A DNA stretch of 64,000 nt from assembly GCA_030430575.1 (NCBI GenBank), contig JAUIKF010000012.1:62001-126000 (forward strand). The letters are read 5' to 3'. Every line of letters starts with the position of its first letter. Position 1 is the stretch's first letter. A program made the translations under genes and the position numbers. Positions 33,798-43,336 of the stretch are shown here, in pieces. The notes under the pieces were generated by a model that searched no databases, was not told the origin of the DNA, and saw nothing but the letters and a program-made list of their open reading frames with translations. Origin of the DNA: Bacteroidia bacterium (GTDB lineage Bacteria > Bacteroidota > Bacteroidia > J057).

Positions 33798-36218
33798 GTG
33801 AGGCGCGAACCTCTTCAAAAGATTTGGCGCAATTTTATCAGGCTTGTTTATAGGGAGGTCCCAAACAGACCCCTAAAAAAAAGGCTTCAACGGCGAGAAA
33901 AAGTAAACCCCTACGAGCTATTTCTGCAACGTGAAGGTAACTCTACCTATGAGGAAGATGCTCAACTAGAAAATAGATGGCTTTTCTTAACGCCGCCTGA
34001 TGGGCGTTTGGCTGCTGCTGCTCGTGGCGAAGTTGCCAATTTTTTGGCTGAACATCCAACTGCAGAGATCATCTATTGTGATGAAGACCTCTATGATGCA
34101 GAAAAAGGGCGGCATACCCCTTACCTCAAACCAGGCTGGTCGCCTGAATTATTACTTGCTTATAATTATATCCGTAGACCATTGGCCATACAGCGAGAAG
34201 TATGGAAAAAGCTCGAAGGGATAAACCCTCAGATGGACGAACCCGCCTTTTGGGCGTTTCTGCTGAGGGCTATGGAAATTGGGGTAAATATTGCGCATTT
34301 ACCCAAAATTTTGATGCATAAAGAACAGGGGGAAGAGGAAGTTCAAGATCGCAATTTGGTTCAACGACAGTCTCAGATTCTTCAATTTTATCTTCAACAC
34401 CAAAGGATTCCTGCTAGTCCCATCTTTTCCTCCTATTGGGCTTTTCCCAATCAGCCTATTTTCCATCTCCGATGGCCCGATACAGGTCCATTGGTAAGTA
34501 TTCTCATTCCTTCAAAAAATAACCTTCGCTTACTTCGGGCATGCATTCGCTCTCTCAAAAAAACGAGATATCACCCTTATGAAATCATTGTCCTGGACAA
34601 CGCATCAGATGATCGAGCCACTCTGGACTATTTGGACCAAATAAAGCAGGAAAGTCATATTCAGGTCATTCGGATTCCCAATATACATGACCGCTTTTCT
34701 TTTGCTTATATCAATAATCAGGGCGTCAATTATGCTAAAGGGGAGCTACTAGTTTTTCTAAATGACGACACCGAAGTCATATCTCCAGATTGGTTGAGCC
34801 AATTGGTTGGGTATCATCAAATCGAGGGAGTCGGAATGGTGGGAGCAAAGCTCTTGTATAGGGATCGGTCGATCCAACATATAGGCGTAGCGATGAATAT
34901 GTATACTGGGACTTTTGAAGGGTTTCCGCTGCATTATTATTCCGGTCAGAAGTCCCGTCACCCAAAATTAATTCCTCTCACTCAAGCGAGTAGAAATGTA
35001 GGAGGGGTAACCGCTGCTTGTTGTCTGATTAGCAAAAAACTATTTCAAACGCTAGGCGGATTTGATGAAAAAAGCTTCCCCGTTTCTCTCAATGATATGG
35101 ATCTCTGTATTCGTGTCAGGAAAAAGGGGCTACGGATTGTGTTTGCCAGTCAGGCGGTTTTGCTTCATAAAGAAAGTAAAAGTCGAAAGGGACTTTTGGA
35201 ATTGGATGAAATGGTGGCTTTTAAACAAAAATACCCCCAACCAGATGACCCTTATTACCCTGCCAATTATTCGCGGATAAGGGCATTTCAAATAGCGCCT
35301 GTTCCCAAAACCAAGGACCCTATTCTTGCTAAAAAAACACCTCAGGTGTCTTTTGTCGAAAGTGCTTCTGAAACCTGCCTGAGTTGGCATCAATTGAAAC
35401 GGGCACTGGCGAAAGGTAAGCAGTGGGAAGTCAATTCTCCTTCGCTTCAGACTGATGTGCTAGTAGGAAAAGGCACGGTAGCCATTCCTTTGATAAAAAA
35501 GGCTCAGGCCCAGGACATTCCCTTTATTTGGTATTTGGATCACCTCCCACGTGCAGATCATGTGCCCCTTTATGAGGCGGCTTTCTGCCTTATTGCCCCT
35601 TCACACCGCATACGATTATTGGTCGAGCAACTTGCTCCAAATGCCGTCGTCGAAGTAGTCAAGATGGCGATTGAAACAGAAAGGGATTTACCTAATATAT
35701 CCAAAGCAGAAGCCCGCAGGCAGTTGGGGATTCAAGATGGGCAGATAGTTAGTTTACTCAATGATGATCCAGGCGGAGAAAACCTAAAAGCATACCTTCA
35801 TCGAATGACTGCCGGCATGGCTTGTCAATATCTCGAATTAGGTAATCAGGATTCTCTTCCTAAGTCAACGTGGAAAGAACAACTCGCTTTTCGCGCTGCT
35901 GATATATTTGTGAATGCAGCCATGCATAGCACGGACATGAGTTATATCCTTCAAGCGATGAGGTTTGGGTTGCCGATCGTCTCTTATGTCGATATCGGAG
36001 TAGAAGAGTACGTCTGGGAGGACGTAAATGCGCGCCTGGTTCCCACAGGAAATAAACGTTTTTTAGCTAATAAATTAGAAGAAATGGCCAGGAATGAAGC
36101 TGGAAGAGAACATGCTGCCGAAATGTCGAATAAAGTATTCCAATTGAATACTACTTTTGAGGGTATGGTGGGAAGGATTCACACGGTAATGATGCCTGCA
36201 GTTTTGACTAAGGAATGA
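33798..36218 (+). CDS. Large GT2-family glycosyltransferase with C-terminal GT-B-like domain
   Basis: 806 residues from GTG 33798. N-terminal degenerate GT region (IIYCDEDLYDAEKG; LKPGWSPELLLAYNYIRRPL), GT2 domain from about residue 230 (VSILIPSKNNLRLLRACIRS; VLDNASDDRATL; VFLNDDTEVISPDWL; NDMDLCIRVRKKG), then about 280 residues resembling the second half of a GT-B enzyme (FNAAMHS-like, MRFGLPIVSYVDIGVEEYVW). The first two parts are paralogous to the protein at 20371-22050, which lacks the third. It begins the plus-strand unit to 47631. Its stop codon lies inside a dispersed repeat (copy D). Confidence 0.88.
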   Translation: MRREPLQKIWRNFIRLVYREVPNRPLKKRLQRREKVNPYELFLQREGNSTYEEDAQLENRWLFLTPPDGRLAAAARGEVANFLAEHPTAEIIYCDEDLYDAEKGRHTPYLKPGWSPELLLAYNYIRRPLAIQREVWKKLEGINPQMDEPAFWAFLLRAMEIGVNIAHLPKILMHKEQGEEEVQDRNLVQRQSQILQFYLQHQRIPASPIFSSYWAFPNQPIFHLRWPDTGPLVSILIPSKNNLRLLRACIRSLKKTRYHPYEIIVLDNASDDRATLDYLDQIKQESHIQVIRIPNIHDRFSFAYINNQGVNYAKGELLVFLNDDTEVISPDWLSQLVGYHQIEGVGMVGAKLLYRDRSIQHIGVAMNMYTGTFEGFPLHYYSGQKSRHPKLIPLTQASRNVGGVTAACCLISKKLFQTLGGFDEKSFPVSLNDMDLCIRVRKKGLRIVFASQAVLLHKESKSRKGLLELDEMVAFKQKYPQPDDPYYPANYSRIRAFQIAPVPKTKDPILAKKTPQVSFVESASETCLSWHQLKRALAKGKQWEVNSPSLQTDVLVGKGTVAIPLIKKAQAQDIPFIWYLDHLPRADHVPLYEAAFCLIAPSHRIRLLVEQLAPNAVVEVVKMAIETERDLPNISKAEARRQLGIQDGQIVSLLNDDPGGENLKAYLHRMTAGMACQYLELGNQDSLPKSTWKEQLAFRAADIFVNAAMHSTDMSYILQAMRFGLPIVSYVDIGVEEYVWEDVNARLVPTGNKRFLANKLEEMARNEAGREHAAEMSNKVFQLNTTFEGMVGRIHTVMMPAVLTKE

Positions 36219-36288
36219 ATCAAAATTAAAATCAAAGATCCACAAAAGGATGAAAGTTAAAGTATGAGCTGACTATCAGCTAGTTACA
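36213..36288 (+). repeat. Copy D of the TCAAAATTAAAAT / CTGACTATCAG intergenic repeat
   Basis: GAATGAATCAAAATTAAAAT, then CAAAGATCCACAAAAGGATG, AAAGTTAAAGTATG, then CTGACTATCAGCTAGTTAC. Its GAATGA supplies the stop codon of the upstream glycosyltransferase gene. Confidence 0.68.
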
Positions 36289-36385
36289 GTTTTCAAAATC
36301 ACAAGTTGTTTTTAATTCATTCTTAAGTTCCCAAAAGAGAAATAGTTGATTAGCAATTTGATTGATATTTCCTGACTCTATACTT

Positions 36386-38146
36386 ATGAAAGCGCAAAAG
36401 CCTTCTAAACTCAAAAATCGGTTAATCAACTTTTCCTTGACCCTTGGCACTTGCCTTATTTTATGTATCATTTACCTTTTTGTATTTGACAATTACAAAG
36501 AAGGTCTACGAGGATATGAATGGTTCAAAAAGTCCACACAGGCACCTGTTGGAATTGAGCCCTTGACTCATTATGATGCAATCCAACTGGGGAAAGTTCA
36601 TACTCCTAAAAAACACCCTAAGAGTTCTTATTTGAATTTTCCTAAAGAAAAACCAACTGGAACTTATAGGATAGGCATTTTTGGGGGTTCGTTTGTAGAG
36701 GGAATAGGTGCCGCCCAGGGATATGATTTCCCCTCACTTCTTGAGAAAAAATACCTGGAATCAGGGAGAGATGAAGTAGAAGTAGTCAACTTTGGGACAG
36801 GGGCGTACGGAATGAATCGATCTTTTTATCTGTGGAATTGCCTGGGCAAAGGATACAATTTAGATTTGGTGATCTTTAATCCTCGACCTTTTCATCCGCC
36901 CCGAGACCGTACCTTTATTCTTCATTCGGGCTATTATGGAGATGTTCATGGAAGGTATATATGGAAAAATGAAATTATTCAATATATCCCTGTACTGGGA
37001 AGTAATCGAGCTGAGACATCTGCACGGTACTATTCCCCTGTTCCAGCATGGCAATATTGGAGGTACGAAACCAAAACCCCCGTGCCTTTTCGGGCAGTAT
37101 TGCCCAAAGGAAAAGAGCTGAAACGGAATCCTTTTTACTATCATTCAGACCCGGAAGCTGAGTGGAAAGCACTCTATTCGGCTATCTTTGACTCAATCCG
37201 CAAAGTAGCCCCTAGGTTTATGGTATCCTTTTTTGGAGAACAAATGGGTGCCTTTCAAGCGCATCTTGCTTCAAAGAATTTTGAGACATTCACTATAAAT
37301 ACAGATTCCTTAGATCCCGCAATCTATGTCGCTCCTGACAATCATTATACAGGCCTTGGAAATCAAGTAATAGCAGAAGCATTATTTGATTATCTTCAGG
37401 ACAGTATTGACATACAATTTCCTGTTTTTTCATTTGAGAAAAAACACATTGAGTCTACTGATTCCTTCCCCAATTGGGAGGGCCTATCTAAAGTGAAAAG
37501 ACTATTCTTGAGCATTCAAGAAAAAGAATTGGCGGTGTTTTATCATGGAGCAAATGGATGGAAGCAGAGACCTAATATCAGAACCAAACCAGTTATTGAT
37601 TTTGAGAAATTGGGGATAAAGGCCGTAGCTGCCATAAATAAATTCCCCTTTCATCACTATTTACCACTTAGCAAAGCTTTCGAGTTAGGTACCCTTTATA
37701 CCATGCGTGCTCGATTCTGGGTAGCTGGGCAAGAAAAGGTTATACCTCTGACAGAAATTGTCCCTATGACTTCTTTTTGGGGGGTGGGAGACCCCCTTTC
37801 TAATAAGTATCGGGTTGGTGATATCAGTATGACTTTTGCTCAGAAGAACAGAAATTTGATGATGGAGTTTGCAACCCAGGAAAATATATCTCAACTAAGT
37901 ATTGAGTTGGAGGGAAATGTCATTTTGAAAGGCCAGAAAGTAGATAATCGCAGTGAACATCAATTATTTGATCTTTCGCCAGTTATGAGTGATTGGATCA
38001 CGCTCAGAGGAGGCTTCGATCAACGAATCGATATACCTGAAATTCCTTCCAATGGAATAGTTGATTTGATGGTTGAATACAAAAATGGAGAAGTGAAAAA
38101 CCTTCCTTTTCTTAGATATCAAGTCAATTCGGATAAAATAGATTAG
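36386..38146 (+). CDS. Membrane-anchored SGNH/GDSL-like protein, paralogue 1
   Basis: 586 residues from ATG 36386; an earlier TTG frame adds eight residues. One TM helix near residues 15-36 (LINFSLTLGTCLILCIIYLF), then an SGNH-type domain: GTYRIGIFGGSFVEGIGAAQ (block I Ser), FGTGAYGMNRSF (Gly block), VIFNPRPFHPPRDR, and DNHYTGLGNQVIAEALFDYL (D-x-x-H-type). The C-terminal 230 residues are beta-rich and unknown. SGNH enzymes in such loci add or remove acyl groups. About half identical by eye to the next gene. Confidence 0.78.
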   Translation: MKAQKPSKLKNRLINFSLTLGTCLILCIIYLFVFDNYKEGLRGYEWFKKSTQAPVGIEPLTHYDAIQLGKVHTPKKHPKSSYLNFPKEKPTGTYRIGIFGGSFVEGIGAAQGYDFPSLLEKKYLESGRDEVEVVNFGTGAYGMNRSFYLWNCLGKGYNLDLVIFNPRPFHPPRDRTFILHSGYYGDVHGRYIWKNEIIQYIPVLGSNRAETSARYYSPVPAWQYWRYETKTPVPFRAVLPKGKELKRNPFYYHSDPEAEWKALYSAIFDSIRKVAPRFMVSFFGEQMGAFQAHLASKNFETFTINTDSLDPAIYVAPDNHYTGLGNQVIAEALFDYLQDSIDIQFPVFSFEKKHIESTDSFPNWEGLSKVKRLFLSIQEKELAVFYHGANGWKQRPNIRTKPVIDFEKLGIKAVAAINKFPFHHYLPLSKAFELGTLYTMRARFWVAGQEKVIPLTEIVPMTSFWGVGDPLSNKYRVGDISMTFAQKNRNLMMEFATQENISQLSIELEGNVILKGQKVDNRSEHQLFDLSPVMSDWITLRGGFDQRIDIPEIPSNGIVDLMVEYKNGEVKNLPFLRYQVNSDKID

Positions 38147-38191
38147 CCTAAGTTATATCATTTTTTTCTTCAAAATGAGTAGGTTTACCTT

Positions 38192-39955
38192 ATGGAATCA
38201 CAGTCTACTTCTCGCTGGAAAAACCGTTTAATAAACCTTTCTATCACCTTAGGGACCTGTCTGATTCTATTTGTTATTTACTTGATTGTTTTCAATAATT
38301 ACAAAAAGAATTTAGCGGATTATAAGTGGTTGACTAGGGGCACTAAGGAGCAAAAAGAAATAGCCCCCTTAACCCAATATGATGAAGTTCAATTGGGATT
38401 TGTACAATCCCTTAATCACCTCCCTAATAGTTCATATTTGAATCTTCCTACAGAAAAACCAAATGGAACTTATAGGATAGGCATTTTTGGGTGTTCGTAT
38501 GTGCGAGGAGTAGGAGCAGCTCAGGGATATGATTTCCCTTCTCATCTACAGAAAAAATACCAGGATATTGGAAGTGATAGTATAGAAGTAATTAATTTTG
38601 GAGTAGGTACGTATGGCATGAATCGCGCATTCTATATCTGGAATCGCCTAGCCAAGCTGTATGAATTGGATGTGGTGATCTTTAATATACACAGGTTTCA
38701 TTATGAACGAGACCGTACGTTCATTTTTAGACAGGATAGTTATGGACCTATCCACGGAAGATATATTCTTGAAGATGGGAAACTCAAGTATATTGCTGCA
38801 TTAGGAGATAGTCATGCTGCAGCATCTGCTGGCTATTATTCACCGATTCCTGCATGGCAATATTGGAGATATGAAGCCAAGACGCCTGCTCCTTTCCGGG
38901 CGTTTTTACCAAAAGGCAGAGAACTAAAAAAGAATCCCTTTTATTACCACCCTGATCCTGAATCAGAATGGAAAGCCTTATATGCTGCTATCTTTGATTC
39001 TGTGGCAAAGGCTACTCCTAGATTAATCTTGGCTGTAGGCGATAAGCAAACTTTAGGGTTTGTTGAACACCTCACAGCAAAGAATATTGAAGTTCTCCAC
39101 ATGAAGGCCCATGAGTTAAAAAGGGAATACAAGTCTATCTATGAAGCATTTGATCGGCATCCCAATGGTTTAGGGTATCAACTGATCGCAGAAGAGCTGT
39201 ATGCCTATCTTCTTGATAGCACTAATATCCAATTACCTGTTCTATCTTATGGTAAACAGCGACTCATGTCCACCGCCTTTCATGAAAATTGGGGAAATCT
39301 TATAGAGGTCCAAAAACTGTACTTGGGGATAAATGGTGAAGAACTAGCAGTTTTTACAAATAGTAGCTTGACATTAAGAAATCGTGGCAAACGCGATAAG
39401 ATAATCATTTCTGATTTTGATGAATTAGGGGTAAAATCATTAATCTGTGTTCATACAGGAAATGATTACCGATTTATTCCTTTTGGTGAGTCTTTGACCC
39501 AAAAACTCAATATGACCCTTCAGTTTGATGAAGATGGTCAGGAGAAGGTACATCACCTGACAGAAGTAGTTCCTGTAACTCCATTTTGGGGCTTAACAGA
39601 TTCGCTGAATTTGGTATTTAAGGTAGATGAGAAAAGGATAAGATTGAATCTTGGAAGACGCAAACCCTTAATTGTCTTTTCCCAACAAAAAAACATCTCC
39701 AAACTAACTATTAAACTGGGACAGACCACTATTATGGAGGGAAAGCTTGAAAGCACAAAAGGCGGTAGCCAGTGGTTTACCCTCACTCCGACAATTGCCC
39801 CAATAATAAATTTAAGAGGATCATTGGATCAAAAGATGGATGTGAATAAGATTCCATCTAGCGGCATGATAGATTTGATCATTAAATACAAAAATGGCAA
39901 AATGAAAGACATACCTTTTACGAGCTATCAGGTGGATACTTTAAGAGTAGAATAA
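38192..39955 (+). CDS. Membrane-anchored SGNH/GDSL-like protein, paralogue 2
   Basis: 587 residues; tandem duplicate of the 36386 gene, 45 bp downstream. TM helix LINLSITLGTCLILFVIYLI; block I is GIFGCSYVRGVGAAQGYD (GCS instead of GGS, Ser kept); FGVGTYGMNRAF; DRHPNGLGYQLIAEELYAYL keeps the D-x-H pair. C-terminal beta domain conserved in layout. Divergence between the copies suggests separate substrates. Confidence 0.78.
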   Translation: MESQSTSRWKNRLINLSITLGTCLILFVIYLIVFNNYKKNLADYKWLTRGTKEQKEIAPLTQYDEVQLGFVQSLNHLPNSSYLNLPTEKPNGTYRIGIFGCSYVRGVGAAQGYDFPSHLQKKYQDIGSDSIEVINFGVGTYGMNRAFYIWNRLAKLYELDVVIFNIHRFHYERDRTFIFRQDSYGPIHGRYILEDGKLKYIAALGDSHAAASAGYYSPIPAWQYWRYEAKTPAPFRAFLPKGRELKKNPFYYHPDPESEWKALYAAIFDSVAKATPRLILAVGDKQTLGFVEHLTAKNIEVLHMKAHELKREYKSIYEAFDRHPNGLGYQLIAEELYAYLLDSTNIQLPVLSYGKQRLMSTAFHENWGNLIEVQKLYLGINGEELAVFTNSSLTLRNRGKRDKIIISDFDELGVKSLICVHTGNDYRFIPFGESLTQKLNMTLQFDEDGQEKVHHLTEVVPVTPFWGLTDSLNLVFKVDEKRIRLNLGRRKPLIVFSQQKNISKLTIKLGQTTIMEGKLESTKGGSQWFTLTPTIAPIINLRGSLDQKMDVNKIPSSGMIDLIIKYKNGKMKDIPFTSYQVDTLRVE

Positions 39956-39972
39956 GCTATTGAATAGGGGCC

Positions 39973-41943
39973 ATGATGACATCACAAGAACATATACAAA
40001 TAGTAGTAGCTGCCGATAAACACTATTTTGTACCCCTCTATGTAATGCTCTTTTCCTTATTAGAAAATCGAAAAAGTGCCCACCCTATTGTTATTTCCCT
40101 GATTTCCAAAGACTTTATCCCATCCCAAAAAGACCGATTAAATGACCTAGTGCGTGCTTATCCTCATGCTAGTTTTTCGTATCTCCAATTAGAGAAGTCA
40201 GCCTTCTCTCATCTGGATCAGCAGATGCCTGCCTTGAGTGAAGTGACTTATTTCCGTTTGATGATTCCAGAGCTGTTAGGGCCTGAGGTAAAAAAAGTCA
40301 TTTATTTGGACAGTGACATGCTGGTGTTAGACGATATTGCGCAGTTATGGGAAATAGAGTTAAGTGGGAAAGCGTGTGGGGGAGTGCCTGAGCATTATAC
40401 CTTTATGCCTAATACAGATTCACGCAAGGCACATTTCATGAAATTGGGCTTGCCATCAGATGCTACCTATTGTAATGGAGGCGTACTAGTCATGAATTTG
40501 GAGGTATGGCGTAAGGAAAACTTGGGACAAGCGTGTATTAACTTCTTAAAGGACTTCCCAGAACGTGTTACCTTTGACGACCAATGTGCCCTCAATTATG
40601 TACTTCGAGGCAAATGGTATTACCTGCCTATTAGATGGAATGTAACCAATATCTGGTTCCGCTTTAGGGAAGAGATAGCAGATCGACCAGAGTTTCAGGA
40701 AGCAATGGCTGGGGCTATTCTTCACTATACCACTGCCTCCAAACCCTGGCAAGCCAGTTGTAAACACCCTCAAAAAGCCCTTTTTGAGAAATACTATGAG
40801 CAGTCCCCCTTATATGAACAGATGGCAATTGGGGTGGAAGATAAAGAGATTCGCGAAGGGGTTTCGCTGATATGTGTTGTTAGAGATTCCAATTTTTTGG
40901 GGAAGAGTCTCGTCAATTGGAGTCAATTGTCAGAAATTGATGAGATCATTTTGATAGATGGTTCCGGTGAAGAAGCTTGCTATAAATTGGTAGAAGAAAA
41001 TTCAGTTGAAAACATAGTTTATGTCAGGGTCGCGAATCCCGGGGAGGTTTCCGATCCTGCATTGATCAACTTGGCTATAAGGATAAGTAGACGTAAAAAA
41101 ATACTCAAGGTGGACGCAGACTGTATCATCCATCCTCCTTTTTTTGAAACGCATCTATTAGCGGGAAAGTGTTTTTTTTATTTGTCATGGTGGGAGAATT
41201 TATTAGCTACAAAGACCTATCAGGTGACGTGCTTTTTTGCTTTTCGTAAAGACCTTATGTCCATGCAAGGACTGCATGAGCAGCTAAGTCAATTAGAGGC
41301 TGCTGCGCATTTGTTCCAACGCTTGCAACTATCTGGGCTCGCCAGTTCTCTCCTAAATTCGCACTATATGGCTTGCCTTGATTCCTCAAGGCTGCACTTA
41401 GAAGCCTTCCAGCCTTTTCCAGCTTTAGCGATTCCAATTTTACATATAGGGCACAAAGATTACTTATTCGCCTGTAAGTCTAGGGGCCTTGCTAAACTAC
41501 TTCCCTGGGATCTTTTGACTCCTTTTACTTCTTATAAACTCAATACTTCGTCAACCAATACCTGGGATGCAATAGCGTATTGGCCCAAAGACCATCCGCA
41601 ACCTCCTCCTCTCGACCTCCTAAAGCTTGAAAAAGAGACATTGATCGAATGGATTAATCCTTTTGGAATTCCCGAATGGAGCGGAAAGACTGGACGAGAA
41701 AGTTTGGATGATACAGACCTTTCCCTTTCATTTTTTACCCCAGAACGGCTGGAAAAAATGACTATAAAAAAACTGACTCAAGAGTTTCAGACAAATGAAA
41801 AGGCAACCCTTGGGCAGGTCCAGCAGGAATTGGAAGCCGTCTATCAATCTTATTCTTGGAAGATTGGGTCAAAATTGATTAGCATTGTGGCAAAGACCAT
41901 AAGCTGGTTTCCATATATAAAGCGAAGAATCTCCCCAAAATGA
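39973..41943 (+). CDS. GT8-family glycosyltransferase with C-terminal GT-A-like half and tail tag
   Basis: 656 residues. GT8 domain (1-270): IQIVVAADKHYFVPLYVMLF, TYFRLMIPELLGPEVKKVIY, LDSDMLVLDDIAQLW (DxD), YCNGGVLVMNLEVWR and DDQCALNYVLRGKWYYLP. Residues about 290-600 are a second, GT2-like region (SLICVVRDSNFLGKSLVNWS; KVDADCIIH). The end is a tail SYSWKIGSKLI...FPYIKRR after a Gln/Glu-rich helix. A retaining plus an inverting transferase on one chain is plausible. The stop overlaps the next start (ATGA). Confidence 0.87.
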   Translation: MMTSQEHIQIVVAADKHYFVPLYVMLFSLLENRKSAHPIVISLISKDFIPSQKDRLNDLVRAYPHASFSYLQLEKSAFSHLDQQMPALSEVTYFRLMIPELLGPEVKKVIYLDSDMLVLDDIAQLWEIELSGKACGGVPEHYTFMPNTDSRKAHFMKLGLPSDATYCNGGVLVMNLEVWRKENLGQACINFLKDFPERVTFDDQCALNYVLRGKWYYLPIRWNVTNIWFRFREEIADRPEFQEAMAGAILHYTTASKPWQASCKHPQKALFEKYYEQSPLYEQMAIGVEDKEIREGVSLICVVRDSNFLGKSLVNWSQLSEIDEIILIDGSGEEACYKLVEENSVENIVYVRVANPGEVSDPALINLAIRISRRKKILKVDADCIIHPPFFETHLLAGKCFFYLSWWENLLATKTYQVTCFFAFRKDLMSMQGLHEQLSQLEAAAHLFQRLQLSGLASSLLNSHYMACLDSSRLHLEAFQPFPALAIPILHIGHKDYLFACKSRGLAKLLPWDLLTPFTSYKLNTSSTNTWDAIAYWPKDHPQPPPLDLLKLEKETLIEWINPFGIPEWSGKTGRESLDDTDLSLSFFTPERLEKMTIKKLTQEFQTNEKATLGQVQQELEAVYQSYSWKIGSKLISIVAKTISWFPYIKRRISPK

Positions 41944-43181
41944 AATGGTCTGATATAGACACAGCAGAAAAAGTTGAATTCATCCCTGATGAAGCTGTAT
42001 TTGCTTATATTGAAAAGCATACAGAGCACCTTTCCGGACCAGAACGTGTTCAGACGACTGACGAAGAAGTAATTGTGCTTTGCCAGGTCAAAAATGGGCT
42101 TCCTTATTTAGAGGAGTTTTTATCCCACCATAGAACCTTAGGCGTAAAGCATTTTTTCTTTTTGGATAATGGCTCACAAGACCCAACTGTCCCTTATCTT
42201 ACTTCTCAAGAGGACGTTACCGTTTTCCGATGTCTTCTCCCCTTTAAAGTCTTTAGGGTTGTATTTAAACGATTTCTCATCAACCGCATATCGACCGACC
42301 AATGGGTATTGTTACTCGACATAGATGAACTGTTTGATTTTCCCTTTTCTGAAAGCATTTCTCTTGCCAGTCTCCTGGCCTACCTCAAAACCCACCAATA
42401 TTCAACTGTAGTCACTCAGATGCTGGATTTGTTTCGCAAAGATAAAGGGGGCAATTTGGATAAGGCGCCCTCGTTTAAAGCATCGAATCGCTATTATGAA
42501 TTGACACACCTAACCAGAAGACGCTATTTCTGTCCCAATGAAGCGAGCAACCCTGCTATTGCCTTTTTTCATGGAGGGATACGGAATAGAGTCTTTGGAC
42601 TGGATGGCGCTTACCTGACAAAGCATGCTTTGTTTTGGGCAAGTGAAGGGATTCGCTTAGATCATGATCATTGGGTAAAAGGGGCAAAAGTTGCCGACAT
42701 TTCCGCAGTATTGTACCATTACAAATTCCTGGACCATTTTCCTGCCTATGTACGGGAGGCTGTGGAACAAGAATACCACTATGGGAATTCTGTAGAATAC
42801 AAAGCCTATTTTTCTAAACTTGAAGAGGGGGAGAATATGAACCTTTGGAGTGATAAAAGTCAGGAACTCTTACAGGTAAATCAGTTGATTTGGGATCAGT
42901 TTCTTATCGTATCAGCACCTTATATTGAACATGTGATGGGACAATTGGAACATCAGTGGGCGGAAAAAGGGGAAGCTTTTATCGGTCAATTGATAGCCAT
43001 TACGGGGAACCAACAGGTACATATAATAAAAGACAATCTACCCTATCAAAAGGCTTCTAACTCAGGGGAATCCTACCATGAAGCGTACTTGGAAGCGATG
43101 GGGCAATTGAAACATATTCGCCAATCGTACTCATGGCGACTGACAGCTCCTTTGAGAAGAATTGGGGGATGGTTTAAATGA
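41940..43181 (+). CDS. GT2/GT92-type glycosyltransferase (PF13704-like) with tail tag
   Basis: 413 residues. VIVLCQVKNGLPYLEEFLSH, FFFLDNGSQDPTVPYL, WVLLLDIDELFDFPF (DxDE) and RLDHDHWVKGA fit the family that elongates surface glycans. C-terminal tail LKHIRQSYSWRLTAPLRRIG (about 391-410) follows a short helix. Translationally coupled to the upstream GT8 gene by an ATGA overlap. Confidence 0.88.
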   Translation: MKWSDIDTAEKVEFIPDEAVFAYIEKHTEHLSGPERVQTTDEEVIVLCQVKNGLPYLEEFLSHHRTLGVKHFFFLDNGSQDPTVPYLTSQEDVTVFRCLLPFKVFRVVFKRFLINRISTDQWVLLLDIDELFDFPFSESISLASLLAYLKTHQYSTVVTQMLDLFRKDKGGNLDKAPSFKASNRYYELTHLTRRRYFCPNEASNPAIAFFHGGIRNRVFGLDGAYLTKHALFWASEGIRLDHDHWVKGAKVADISAVLYHYKFLDHFPAYVREAVEQEYHYGNSVEYKAYFSKLEEGENMNLWSDKSQELLQVNQLIWDQFLIVSAPYIEHVMGQLEHQWAEKGEAFIGQLIAITGNQQVHIIKDNLPYQKASNSGESYHEAYLEAMGQLKHIRQSYSWRLTAPLRRIGGWFK

Positions 43182-43231
43182 TTAAGGCAAAATGGAATGG
43201 CATTAGACCTCAGGATGTTGGCTAAAAAAGG

Positions 43232-43251
43232 GAAACCAATAGATTGGTTTC
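43232..43251. terminator. Hairpin GAAACCAAT-AG-ATTGGTTTC
   Basis: Perfect 9-bp arms in the 155-bp gap between two plus-strand genes; no T-run follows, so it may be an mRNA-processing hairpin and not a terminator. Nothing else is apparent in that gap. Confidence 0.4.
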
Positions 43252-43336
43252 TGATCTCGCTATTCCCATTATTACCAAATTATCTCTTACCTTGCCTATC
43301 ATACTCCAAAGTATAAACCATTATTCATATTGAAAA

